The position numbers and the translations under genes are program-made. Under the pieces are notes generated by a model. It was given only the letters and a program-made list of their open reading frames with translations, did no database searches and had not been told where the DNA came from. A DNA stretch of 64,000 bases from Henricia sp. BOLD:AAB3569 (lineage: Eukaryota; Echinodermata; Asteroidea; Spinulosida; Echinasteridae), in the NCBI GenBank assembly GCA_037783545.1, contig JBBELK010000093.1:1860001-1924000 (forward strand). Direction: 5' to 3'. This document shows, piece after piece, positions 11,613 through 24,200 of the stretch; within the stretch, counting starts at the first letter, position 1, and the number at the start of each line of letters is the position of its first letter.

Positions 11613-12092
11613 CCGACTAATTGTTGAGATACCGTGATAATTCATCGCAGGATAACAACATATTCAGTGCAAAATGTCATCATCCCGTTATAATTAATTA
11701 TCTCATAGGAAGATAATATCTAGAATATAGGATGTCGACATCCCGAAATAATTTATCACGGGATGTCGACATCCAAAATGTAGATTGACGACATCCCGAC
11801 TCACAGGATGACGACATCCAGAATATAGGATGTCGACATCCCGAGATAATTTCTCATGGTATGTCGACACCCCGAGATAATTTTTTTCACAGAATGACGG
11901 CATAAAAAACATAAAACGACAGCATCCTGAGATAATTCACCACGAAATACCGGTAACAAATTTTCTCGTGATGCTGTCATTCTACATTCTGAATGTCGTT
12001 ATCCCGTGATAAATTATTTCGGGATGTCATCATCCTACATTTTGGACATCGTCATCCCGTGATAAATGATCACGGGATCTCAACGAGTTGGA
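11613..12092. mobile_element. Foldback element of GGATGTCGACATCC repeats
   Basis: Ends ACTAATTGTTGAGATACCG and the inverse CGGGATCTCAACGAGTTGG. Between them short units (ATCCCGAGATAATTTATCA, GGATGTCGACATCC) alternate in both orientations. Confidence 0.65.
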
Positions 12093-12145
12093 TGGCACTA
12101 CTTTCAGAGCTCCGTATTACCGGATAGCAACGCCTCTAACACCTT

Positions 12146-12281
12146 GGCTGCTTTCGAGCGCTCGTCCCTGGTGCTCCCAGGTGGTGGAAACGTTACGTCA
12201 CACACATGCTTACACACGCTTTCGGGCGAGCACTATGGAGCACCATGGAGCACCTGGTGCCGCGCTCGAAAGCAGCCCTTA
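12146..12281. mobile_element. Small foldback element with GGCTGCTTTCGAGCGC ends
   Basis: TTGGCTGCTTTCGAGCG and inverse CGCTCGAAAGCAGCCC, with GGTGCTCCCAGGTG / CACCTGGTG also inverted inside. Confidence 0.6.
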
Positions 12282-12815
12282 TTATGTATATATGAGGTTG
12301 GGCCAATATGCGACCACCATGACTGGAAACATGATATCTGGCGTAAAACTGGTTCAACTAGTGGACGGTTTTAGGTTGCTGACGACCAAAGCTGACGATT
12401 GGTTGAATCAGTAATACGTCAGAAACACGTCTCTATAGTTGCGGTCACGAAAACGGGACACAGCAACAGCTCTTGCGCGTCCGGTTTGTTTGGTACAAAG
12501 CGCGGAACGCGTGAGGGTCTATGCGGTCGTTCTACTGCTTAACTCCCAGCCTGCCGGTGCGTGCATTGATTTTGTGTATATAAAACTGTCAAACCGACAA
12601 CCTACTCTATGCATTCTCAATCTTTTAGTCATAGTACGACTTGCGTTTAACATATTGTAAATCTCTATGTAAAAGTCGTGTCCGGAATTATTAATTTGAC
12701 TGCATCTTGAAATTACACGAGTAGACTATGGAAAGAGATCAAGCCATCTAGCCAGCGTTTATCATTGGCTCTTGTGTAATTTCAAGACCTAGCCGTATAA
12801 TTCAGACGTAGCATA

Positions 12816-13266
12816 TGGGTCATTCCCAAAATTAGGGGTCCAAAATTGTTGGTGTCCCAGTTACGTACGACACTCTCTGCTTCAAAAATCACCCCTCCTG
12901 ATCACAAATTCTCAGTGATGGACTGTGGCCTGTGATCATAGGAGGCAGCATCATTTTCTTCAATAATTTTGTTCTCTGATTCCTGAAAAATATTTAAAAC
13001 AAAAGACCATAAAAGCTTATAATTTGTTCCATGGTATTGAATAGGAGTTTGGTGTCCCGGGTTACCTACGCCAATGAAAATTGGCTGTAGAATGAGTTTG
13101 CATTAACCTTGGTGCCATATTTACACACAAACATTAAATTTAAGTGGCATTTGTTGAAATAAAAATAATTATTATCTACTGGGAAACCACTTTCAATCAC
13201 TAAAAACACTTGGAAATCTTAAAAAGCATGTCACACTTTTGGACCCCTAATTTTGGGAATGACCCA
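12816..13266. mobile_element. GGGTCATTC-ended MITE, copy 2
   Basis: TGGGTCATTCCCAAAATTAG and the inverse CTAATTTTGGGAATGACCCA, 451 bases, longer than the copies at 10060 and 47806 because of extra internal sequence. Flanks CATA / TATA. Confidence 0.72.
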
Positions 13267-13284
13267 TATACCATATACATTGGG

Positions 13285-13850
13285 TGAGGTCACAATTCTA
13301 TGTGTGTTACGTGTTAGTGTTAGTGTTGTGACCACGGAACAAACGCCGTGTTAACACGGCGTGTTAGTGTGTGTGTTAAAAATCGTGCGCAGAACCGCAA
13401 ATTGCAGTGAGTGAGGGCGCAATTATGTGTTCCGTGTTAGTGTTGGTGTAACAGATCTGTTAACACGGCGTCTCCGAAAACCGTGTTAGTGTAACAGATG
13501 TGTTAACAGATCTGTTGACTCGGCATCTTGGGAAATGTCAAGTCGGTATATGGTTCTGCACGACTTTCAACACTAACATTGTGACCTCCGGTCCTTGTTA
13601 CACGAGCTTAACCACTAGTGATTGAAATGATTGGAATGCAAGATCCAACACATTTATAAGTTGTGTTGAAAAATAAAACTCAATTTTTTGAGAATCACGA
13701 AAGTTCCAAATTAATCAAAATTAACACCACCCACTTCGTTCAGATTAACTTAACAGATCTGTTAACAGATCTGTCACACTAACACAATGTGTAACATGAG
13801 GTCTTCAACTAACATGAGATGTAACACTAACACGTCTTAAACATCATTGT
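13285..13850. repeat. GTGTTAGTGT / AACACTAACA-rich element
   Basis: The left half is rich in GTGTTAGTGTTAGTG and GTTAACACGGCG; the right half has the inverse ACACTAACACG and AACAGATCTGTT. A foldback-type repeat is likely; borders are not sharp. Confidence 0.45.
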
Positions 13851-14471
13851 GCGGGCGGGCCGCAGGACACGGTGGGAGAATTTACCACGGCAACGTATAC
13901 TGTCACGATGAGTCAATGGGCAGTGTCAACAACAGTTTTGGAAGCTGAGACGAACTCTTGCTATCCCGAAAACAGATTTTCGCTATTGATGTATTATATT
14001 CCAAGCGATACAAACAAGGGAAAATGTAAAATTCTGTACCGTACCTCCAAAACAACTAGTACCGTCACGTTAATTTTTCACAAATTTTCGTGGTACAAAA
14101 TAATGTGTTCGCGCGCAAAAACGACATACAGTTACAAATTTGGCGTACATGCGGCTGTGTAATTTCGTGTGAAATAACACCATGTTATTTAATAATAATT
14201 TGTTGTTTTTTGGTGTCTGCAAATCATAGCTTTTTAAAGGTGTAACACAACAAGAAAGTAAATCGTTTTTTGTACACGTATCACTCAAAATACTTTAATC
14301 GACATTACAAAAAATTAAAATACTCTTAAATTTTTACAAAATGACCTCTACAAAAGCACCTTTTAATACTGACAAGGTATTTTCGAAAGTCGAAACCCAC
14401 CAACTCTTAAAAAGGAACATGAAAAAGTAATACAGTGCTAAGTTATACGAGCCAAACAGAAAGAATTTGTA

Positions 14472-14767
14472 TATACGTCCGTGCGGGCGACATATAAGTC
14501 GACTATAGCAAGTCGACTATAGTTAACTAGACTAACCTACCCGTACCCCCGAGGCTTGGTCAAACCACGCAGCGTTCGAGTAACATCTAGATCGACTATG
14601 GTTAGTCTAGCTAACTATATAGTCGCCCGCCCGAACTTGCTCTCGGTGTCACTCGAACGCTGCGTGGTTTGGGTTTGACCACTAGCTAGTCTGACTAGAG
14701 GAACCAAGCCCCGGGGGTAGGTTAGTCCAGTTAACTATAGTCGCCCGCCCGAACTTGCTCATGGACG
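14472..14767. mobile_element. Foldback element with GTCGCCCGCCCGAACTTGCTC motif
   Basis: Outer ACGTCCGTGCGGGCGAC pairs with GTCGCCCGCCCGAAC and CATGGACGT. Inner ACGCAGCGTTCGAG pairs with CTCGAACGCTGCGT, and CTATAGTTAACTAGACTAAC with its inverse. Confidence 0.6.
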
Positions 14768-14828
14768 TCGGAAAAAAGTACCATTGCAGAGCACAAGGAC
14801 ACGGTTCAGTGATTTTTAGTTTACAGCC

Positions 14829-14999
14829 AATAGACTACTAAAGTGTGACGTCGGTTGCCATGGTTTTTGGGTCTAAACATTCGCTGGTAATCTGAAATGT
14901 CCATTGGTATAGCGCAGGGAAACAGTTCCTGGTTTTAGTGTAGACCCAAAAACCATGGCAACACACAAAGGGTGACGTTTTCACTTTAGTAGTCTATTG
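14829..14999. mobile_element. MITE with TAGACTACTAAAGTG ends, copy 1
   Basis: TAGACTACTAAAGTGTGACG and inverse CACTTTAGTAGTCTA, with GTTGCCATGGTTTTTGGGTC also inverted inside. A shorter copy of the left part lies at 15338-15445. Confidence 0.7.
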
Positions 15000-15337
15000 C
15001 CTACAGGCAATCGCTTTTAAGACTGTTCCGCTTCAGTGATTTCATCCAAATCCAAGCCGAACTGTTTTGAATTAACAAGGGGATTCCCACATCAATGAAA
15101 TGTGACATTTCCATTTTCTTGGGGAATCCTGTAGTTAAAGGGCTTCCGGGCGCGGAAAACCGACTTTGTTAACTTGACTAAACCTGCGAGGATGAGCTGA
15201 CCTTTGGATCCACGCGTTTCAAAAACAACCCTAAATACAGGTCCTCATGGAACACTTCGGACAAAGTAGCGCACCCTGCCTCAGTGGCTTCTATACGGAA
15301 GCTGTGCAATCAGCTTTGCCACAAGAGGTGATGATAA

Positions 15338-15445
15338 TAGACTACTAAAGTGTGACGTCAGTTGCCATGGTAATTGGTCTAAACATTCGCTGGTAATCTG
15401 AAAGGTCCGTTGGTATAGCGCAGGAAAACAGTTCACTGGTTTTAG
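15338..15445. mobile_element. MITE with TAGACTACTAAAGTG ends, copy 2 (left half)
   Basis: TAGACTACTAAAGTGTGACG through GTTCACTGGTTTTAGTG matches the copy at 14829 and then stops, so the right end is missing. Confidence 0.6.
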
Positions 15446-15698
15446 TGGCTTCTACGGATGAGGTGATGATAATTACTCACTAATTAAAGCCAAATCTATC
15501 AGCCTTCTCGATCTTTCGGTCATAGTACGACTTGCGTTTCTTATTTATGAGCATCTTTTTTGATGGATACCGGCGCATTATAAATTTTCATTATTATTAT
15601 TATTTGAATACTAGCTAATTTCTATGCAAATACCAATTTAAACGATTATATAGTGGACTTGCTCTGGTATTTGTGACAGGCATTTTGCTTGTCATATG

Positions 15699-15924
15699 TC
15701 TCTAAATGCTAAAGAGTGAAAAACTCACTCTTTAACAGAGAGAATCCCTTATAAAACCCCTCTAAAAAGAGTGAAAACCACTCTAAAAAATGAGCCATAA
15801 GGGACAACTCTTTTTCGAGATGTCCTTTATATGGCTCCGCTTTTGAAGTGGTTTTCACTTTTTTTTATAGAGTGGTTTGTACTCTTTTGGAGAGTGAGTT
15901 TTTCACTCTTTTGCATTTAGAGAG
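15699..15924. mobile_element. Foldback element of GAGTGAAAAACCACTC motifs, copy 1
   Basis: TCTCTAAATGCTAAAGAGTG and the inverse CACTCTTTTGCATTTAGAGA bound a palindrome made of AGAGTGAAAACCACTCT-type units. A related copy is at 46241-46580. Confidence 0.7.
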
Positions 15925-17710
15925 TTACGGGTAAATGTTTTGGCAGCACTTCAGACGATTTCGCAATATTTCCATTTTTTGCTTGGAAATTACGGTGCAA
16001 TTCCTTAAAGGTAGTCTACCTGTTTGGTAATTACCCTCCAAAAACATTTCTGAATTATTATCTTTAAGCTTCCTTGTTATCAAGATGGTAATGGTAGTAA
16101 TCATCCTGTGAATTTATTTCGTCTGAATTGCCCCCATTAATGAGAAAAATTACACAATATTTTGAATCTTTAATGATCTGTAGGCGATCTTTGGAGCCAT
16201 TCATTCATGCACAAAAACCGATACTTGGATTTTTCAGGTTTTCTGAAGTTGTGCTATATACTATGTGGCTGAAATTTCTACAAGTTAGTTTTCTAGAATT
16301 AATTTTATGCTTTCAATTACCAGTGGAAATCATGCCATTTTTAACAGTTTACCAAACAAGTATACTACCTTTAGGAAAAATATAATTAAAATGATATATG
16401 TAAAATATACAAACAAACACACTATCCTAAAATGTGTGTGCACATGCAAACGTTCTTTCGGTATTTGTGGTTTCTCCATGTCTTTCTTTTTAGCAATTTT
16501 ATGTAAAATGAAGGTATACTTTCACAAAACAGTGTAACACGATATATATTTTAAAGAAATACACGACCACATTTGAGAGTATATCTTTGTCAAAATGGTT
16601 CTGGGAGTCCGTCGTTTGCCAGATAAAAAGAAAGAAAAAATACAAAGGAAAGCGTTTTCACTAATTATTCGATAATATGGATTACTCGATATTTTTTCGA
16701 ATTCAAATATGGAAAACAGAAAAAGGCACATCGCAAAACGCAACTGCCAAAAGTCAATTCTCGTTAATTAAAATACAACTACACGTAATGATTGGAGTTT
16801 CCTAAGTCGTTAATAAAAAATATTGGAAAAACGAATTGATATTAATGATGGCATTTTGTGTCGGAAGTGTGTACCCAACTGCGCGCAAAATACACAATTT
16901 CCGGTCTTATCAAAGCATGGAAATGATTAATGAAATACAATCCGAGCACACTTGACGCGAAGTGGTCACGACAGTTTTTTCCCCAAGCGAATTATTTTCA
17001 TTTTAGACCCAATTGCATCATTTCCAGTGACCAAAACGTTTACTTTTTTTATGAGTTGACAAGAAAAACCCGACTAAAAGTGTTGACAGCAATGGTGACA
17101 AACACCACATGATTTTTCCCCGTGTAAAACGGTACCTTTGTGGGGAAAATTGCCAAGTGATCTGAAGGTGCTTTAAAAAAAATCCATTCATTCAACACAA
17201 AAAAACATGTATGGATTTTTAAGGTTTTCTGAAGTATTACTGCATCTATGTGGCAGTTTATCAACATTATTCTTCAGTTATGTAATGCTGTTGTTCCTGG
17301 AATTATTTTTAAAAGTTTAATTTAGGGTGGGGAGAGTTTATGAAGCCAATTGTTTGTCAGTTGCATCGACGATTTTCTTAAGGTGTACATCGAAGGAACG
17401 TATTCTAAACAGAAGATACTTTCAGTGGTTTCGAAATCACAATACATTACGATTTTTAATTACAATAAAAATAAAGAATATATTTTTATTTACATTATAT
17501 ACCCCAACAGTATCGTGCTCTGTAAACATTTTCATTCACTAAAGAAAACTCTTAACTTCCTTTCCTTTCTATAAGGTATGACACTTTTCTACAGCCAAAC
17601 TACTTTACAATTTACACCATGTACATAAAAGGTTTGCAGTGAATGCCATATAATTGTAAATTTAGATTACTCTAGTCTCAACTTTGCTACAAGCACCATG
17701 CAAATATTTA

Positions 17711-17730
17711 AGTAAGCAAGCAAGCAAGCA
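17711..17730. repeat. (AAGC)n microsatellite
   Basis: About five AAGC units (AAGTAAGCAAGCAAGCAAGC). Confidence 0.7.
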
Positions 17731-17770
17731 TTTGTAGGTGACAAGACTTAAAAATCATCATATGGTCCTT

Positions 17771-18000
17771 GTTGAGTCTAAACCCAAGACCTCTGGTACA
17801 CCAAGCAGATGATCTACCAGCTGAGCTGCGAAGCACAGTTGTTATGTATACACCCTCAGGTTTTAACTAAAAACACACATTTTCTCTCGGTGTTGCATGG
17901 ATGTGCAACTGAGCAAAGTAATGCTACACTGATCATCACCTTGAATTAGCCTTCAGCCAACTCGAGCACAGTGCGAAAAATGTTACTTGGTGACCTGAGA
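17771..18000. mobile_element. tRNA-derived SINE-related sequence
   Basis: Contains ATGATCTACCAGCTGAGCT (inverse A-box) after ACCCAAGACCTCTGGTACACC, then GTTGCATGGATGTGCAACTGA body text shared with 18450-18660, 39899-40130 and 44273-44545. Degenerate copy. Confidence 0.5.
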
Positions 18001-18209
18001 AAGTAGTACCCAAGGTTTGTGGCAGGGCCTGCAACCTTGAACAAAGACTAGTGTTATAAAAAGGGTCGAGTAATTTTAGCATGCACCTAGATTTAGTTTC
18101 ATGAAAAGCTTAACAAGAGTTTGAATTTTGTACGCACAATATGCAACGAGAGAATTTCTTTAACCTTTAAAACAGTTTCTTTAACCTTTAAAACAGTTTA
18201 GCATATTTT

Positions 18210-21200
18210 CAACACATGCATTTTTACAATTTATTTTTGGTAGAAAATAAGTATTTTTTGGTGTGTTTTAATGAAATCTTGTTGAAGCCCGAGTTTATCT
18301 CTTCAATGTACAGGAAGGGCTTGCCGAGTCAAGGTTCTAGACTTCTGTGGTAATGCTGCTGAATTCTCATTCGGACGCTGCTCAAGGGAGTGAATCTGAA
18401 AAAAAAGAGAACAATTTGTACTCAAAGTTTACATATTTCAGGCAACCAAACATACGATGAGGGGGAAAAATCATTGGGAGACCTCCAACTCTCTGGGCAG
18501 ATACTCTACCAGCCGAGTGATGAGACACACTGGAACACTCCCTCAGATTTTCCCTATGAACCCAATTCTTCTCTCGGTGCGCAACTGAGCAAACTAACGA
18601 ATGCAATATTTAGTACGATGCCTAATCAGAGATTTAAACAACGGTCACAGAGGTGAAAGGAAGTAAATTAGGGCCGTCGGAATTTTTTAAACATATTTTC
18701 TTTCACTGTGATTCACCACAACATACAAAACGGTTATAAACTTGTGTCATATCGTAATCGGAGCAACGTAAATCATATGCTTATAGGTTTGCTCCAACAT
18801 ATTTCAATATACATATCCTTTTTCGTTATTCAGCAAGGCTGGTCCAATGTCAAACTGCTTCCAACGTAAATGTATCACTATACCAACCTAAGCCCAATTT
18901 CATAAAGCTGTTTTGCAGAAAATCCTACTTACCAGTCAATCAAATGTAATATAGATGACATAATATTTAATCCGTTTTTGTTAAGCAGTATTTTTCTGTG
19001 ATTCATAAGCAGTATTTTCCGCTAAAACACATGAAATTGGGCCCTCATATAATTGGGTCCTGGATAATAAATAACCCATAAAAGTACACACAGGCAACTG
19101 TATACTAAAGCCACTAAATGAAGGGGGAAAAAGAAAACAAATTTAAGTTTCTTACCCTCTCCCAAAGTTGTGTATTCTGTGCTTTGACATCCAGAATGGC
19201 TTTCTGCATGGTCGACATGGTTTCACGTAATCCCACAATCATCATCTGCATCTCTTCAAAGTTTTCGCAAGTTGGGCAATCTGTCGTAAGAAAAACATTT
19301 TGGCATCTACTGATGTGCTGATTTAAGCTCATATACAGGATTTGCAATGTACCAAATTTTGTATTAACCATTTGACGAGAAAAAACCTTACCCAGATGGA
19401 AGTGGTTTAAACTGTCCAATGCAATGATTCTGTCCAAGATGATATTTTTGTCGGGTAAGAATACAATAATTGAGGGTGAATACATACACACCCTGGTGTG
19501 AATGGAAATAGGACCCTGACTACCATGCATTTTCTGTACAGTATGGCTAGGGAACCAGCCTAAATAGGACTGTGCCTTCGTACAATTTCATAAAAGCACG
19601 GACACAATTTTTCATTGTTTTCTCAGAACGTAGATGAGCCACTGAGCTGGCTTAGACACAGGTTGTTTTTTATCATACACGTCCTCAATCACACATGGAG
19701 ATAATACAATTTGTAATATTTCTCCTGAGAAAATCTCAAACGGCCGTTTCAAATGATTTCAATGATACCTAATCAACATTGTTGCCAATTCCAATAGACC
19801 TGCTCAACACACAAATTAAAACCAACCAAACAAAACAATGTCTAAATGTTTGAAACATGTCCCTTGAAACAAACAAATCCAATAAAAGCAGTTTCAATGT
19901 TAGATCAAGAAGATGGTACGTTGTCATACTTACGTTGACAGGAATGTGAATCGATACCAAGCTTGAAATTGGGCTGGCAGGAACAGTTATAGCCGCCATT
20001 GTAGTTGGTACAAAGGTGATCACATCCGCCATTTTCCTAAAAATAAAGGAAAACAATTGTGAGCTGTTTTTTATTTTTTCAACATGGTAGCTGGCTTACC
20101 AATAAAAAGTGTATAGTGCACTATACGAAAGATTTATAAGAAAGGTTAACCACTATAGTGGTTAACCTTTCTTATAAATCTATAAGTCTATAAAAGGGTA
20201 TCCGGCCAAAATTGGAGAAGAAAAAAATCTTAAGATTATGTATTTGTATTTTCATATCAACACAGCAACTTTCCATTGAAAAATGTACAGATTTTGCAGG
20301 GGTAATCTTTCATATATACATGTGACTCTCTCTAAAATAGATTTTTCCCCTCCGTCAATAACAAGTAACTTGGCAAAACAAAATGGGGTGAGAAACATAC
20401 GGTTGCTACTGTACTTTAAATTGTATTAAAGTTCCAGTACATCACTTGCAGTTATTCAAAATTTTACTTCATGAGTTGACAAGAAACACCTGACTAAAAG
20501 TGTTGATAGCAATGGTAACAAACACCACATGATTTTGTCCTGTGTCAAAATGGTACCTTTGTGGGAGAAATTGCCAAATAAAAGGTTTTTTTTAAATCGT
20601 TGGCGAGCGATATTTTGAACACCATTCTGAAGTATTACTGCATCTACGTGGCTGAAATTTCTACAAGGCAGTTTATCAACATTATTCTTTAGTTATGTAA
20701 AGTTGTTTTTAAATGTTTTCCAATCATGAAATCTGTCTTTAAAACTGGTATACAAGTGTATCTTCTAAAGAGCTAAATGAGAAATATTTGAACAATTCTG
20801 TTTCTTTAAAGGAGCATGACCAGAGTTTCTGGAAAATAGTTTTCGATGTAACTTACCAATATTATCAAGTAACTCCCATACACACCTCCCATGTCCCAAA
20901 AACCCGAAAACATTCGCGATTTCCAGTAAAAAATTGAACAAAACTATCGAGTCGACTTTCAGTGGATAAACGTTGATACTGGAAAATTAGTTTACAAATA
21001 ATCGGTGGATTTTCGACGATATCCTCGGAAATATGCGGCCTAGAAGCGCGGGAGTTTCAGTTTCGTAATCAGAAAAATATAACGGATGTTATGATATAAA
21101 AATCTCATGACCCATAAGGTAAGTCCCGGGGAGTTATGGGTAAAAAAAAGTGATCTGGTCACACTCCTTTAAGCTCCTTCATTTTTCGGTGGTATTACAG

Positions 21201-24200
21201 TTCTCTGCAAAACGAAACTACTGACCACTAAAGGTATCCGGCGTGATTATTGACACAATGACAGGTGCACACAAATAAGCACCTCGGCTGGTCATCAATC
21301 TACGTCAATTATCAAATTAAATTTGAGTACACAGCACTTTCACAAACAATTAGCGGCCTGCGTTTGTTTGCCCAGGGTAAATAATCAGCAAGGCTAATCT
21401 TACTTGTTGGCATTCGTCGATGTCAACGCAGTGTTTTGAGTTGTTGGGCGTTGCTTCAAAGCCATCTTCACATGAACAGCTATGGCAAAATGATCCAAGA
21501 ACACAAATTAGCAATTTCTGAAAATGTGCTGATACAGAGCAAAATTATTATTATTTTTAAATTTGCCCCTGGCAACTGTGAACTCATTAGCAAAAGCTGA
21601 GGAAGCAACAGTGGTTGCCAAGCCAACAAATGGGTTCCGACAAGCCATTACGGTCGAAAAAGTGTTTGATTGGTAGAAAATATTGAACTTTCCAACCATA
21701 ACATATGCTTAATAGATCAGCTGGCAGAGGTTCTGCTCAGTGTATCAGAGGTCTTGGGTTCTAATCCCACCACAGATTTTACTAAATCTTCTCTAACCCC
21801 TTAATTTATTAAATCCTGTATACACAGTTGAAGTAAAAAGTATAAATACATGTACACCACTTCCATCATCACCCAAAATGGTAAACAGGACTACCCGAAC
21901 CATTGCAAGGTGTGCAAGCTATGTTTTAAGTACTGCATGCACGTGAGGAATTCCACAGAATCAAGAATTTAGTAAAGACTGTTACAAAAATGGTGTAAGC
22001 ACAACAGTTTAAACACTTGGTTGTATACAGTTGTATTTATACTTCTGACTTCAACTGTATGTCCCAAAATTTTTATCAATCAACTTAAAAAAACCAAAAT
22101 GCTATTTAACAAATTTATATAAATGCGTGTGCACACAATTTTTGTACAAGCTTAGATGTCTTTATGTAAACGAAAATGTGCCCCTGAGTACCATGGTATC
22201 AGGGCTCAGCCTGAATAGGATGGGGACTTTGCATATTTTTTTAAAGGTATGGACGCAGTTTTTAAAAAATGATTTTCTCAGAACACATGCAGATGAGGGA
22301 CTGAGCTGATTATGAAAAACCAACATAATGGAGATAATGTCATTTGTAACAGTTTTCCAATCATGTAATTTATCTTTTAAATCCTAGTTTGTAATGTTAG
22401 TCCTCATTTCAATCTCCGACATATTGTTTGTGATAAAGAGAATACTGTTATCTGCTGGACGTCATTTCAAGATTACTCACTTGTAATATCCAGGGTAGTT
22501 AGTGCATATCTGGCTGCATCCTCCATTGTCCTTCTCACATTCATTTATGTCTAGATCGAAAAGGAAATAAAAACCACATAATTAGCAGGCAAATGCACCA
22601 ATGGTATGCCAACAACCATCAATACAAAAAACTGTGAATTAAAAAACTTAACATCTTCAAAATTTGTTGTATTTCACCAATCTCGACATAAAAACCTGGG
22701 GCGTTTCTCATTTCATTTGATGTATCCTTGTTTTAATGCACTGCGGTCACAATTAGCTGTTAATTTTGCGTGTTGAAGGCGTAGTGTAAATGTGGCAAAT
22801 TATCAGATTTGTGGTTGCAATACAAATGCCTGGTCTGTATCATCTTCCTTTCGCAAGGGTCTTTGCTGCACACCGAGTTTCCCAAAACCCTTGCTGCATC
22901 GAGTTGAGCTAAGCTGTATTTTAAGGCCTCGGGCTGTTCGACCAATGAGAGACAAGGGATTTTTTTGACCTGGCACTTTTGACTTTTTAATGAAGCCGTT
23001 TCGAACAATCATCTCGCGCGTTGTATCTCGCGACATCGTAGCCGCAATTACCACAATTTGTATGGGGAGATCTTTTTATGTACATGTATATCATTTTATC
23101 TTGCACGCAGTATAAATGTTCGTAACTGAAGGAAGACTTACTATATTTCGCTAAAAGCAAAACGCAGTTCATCTGAATAAAGATAGGCCTATTAAAAAGT
23201 CCTTACAGTGACTGTTCATTTAAACATTAGACCCCACCCCATAGTAAAAGTGGACGCTACCACTAAACGGAGCGAGGCGCGTGATTGGCTCTTGCTGTTG
23301 GCAGCAGCGTCCGTAGCTATGATGCAATTTTGAATGTCGCGCTACGTGCACGCGCGCTTTAGTATATCGGCACCGCGATGACCGAGCAACATGCGCGGCG
23401 CGTGATTGGTCAGTTGCGATCACTGTCACTTGCTAATCAATATTCATATATATTCCTCAATACAGCCTAGCTCAACTCGTTTCAGCAAGGGTTTTGGGAA
23501 ACTCGATGTGCAGCAAAGACCCTTGCGAAAGGAAGATGGGTCTGTATCTACCTTTGCCATTTCAAGTGCAAACACAGTGTTTTGTTTCATATCCTGAAAG
23601 AAACTTAAGGGTCCAAATTTAAAAATTGTTAAACAAAAAGCAAATGGCATGCGAACGATTTGGTATTTAAAAATGCCAGTAAATCAGTAAAAACTGCATA
23701 GGTAATTGCTCTTTTCTTTAAAATGCCTACTAATTTTTGATGATGGCTAACCCATGTCCCCAATATTTCTTTTTTTTTGGAGCTGTACTTACCTAGACAT
23801 GTGCAGTTATCAGCACTCATGAAGTAGCCAGGGTCACAACTGCACGTGTAGCTGCCTTGTAGATTCAGACAGTTGTTCATTTGATTGCAGCAGGCAAAGC
23901 TGGACTGGCATTCGTTGATGTCCTGGCAGGATCGGCTGTCATCCTGGAGCTCAAAGCCCACATTGCAATCACAGCGGTGTCTACATGAATGAAAGATGAC
24001 AGATGAACAAGTGTAATGAAGCCATTCACGAGTATGTTGCGATTGGATTGCAAGTACATCGCGAGTACATCGTGAGCCTGCTGCAAGCCCACCATGAGCC
24101 CGCCGCGGTTTCACCACGGCTTTGTTTCGAGTCTGTTTCGAGTCCAGTAACAATGAAATCAAATATACTAAAACTTTTTGCAAATCATTAAAATTAAATG

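Larger units (their letters stand above)
1..18229. other. 3' flank of the CUB/EGF gene: repeats, no supported host gene
   Basis: Reading both strands I find no multi-exon or conserved coding region apart from a LINE fragment. Content is foldback elements, MITEs, SINEs and low-complexity tracts, listed separately. The stretch 3700-4300 is unique-looking but has no recognisable protein. Stretches 8200-9050 and 15450-15690 hold nothing I can name. Confidence 0.6.

Noticed and set aside
22760-23054. Minus-strand frames with Cys/His that could be a zinc-finger (THAP-like) domain
   Set aside because: Cys/His spacing does not fit THAP, and the region is the arm of a long inverted repeat.
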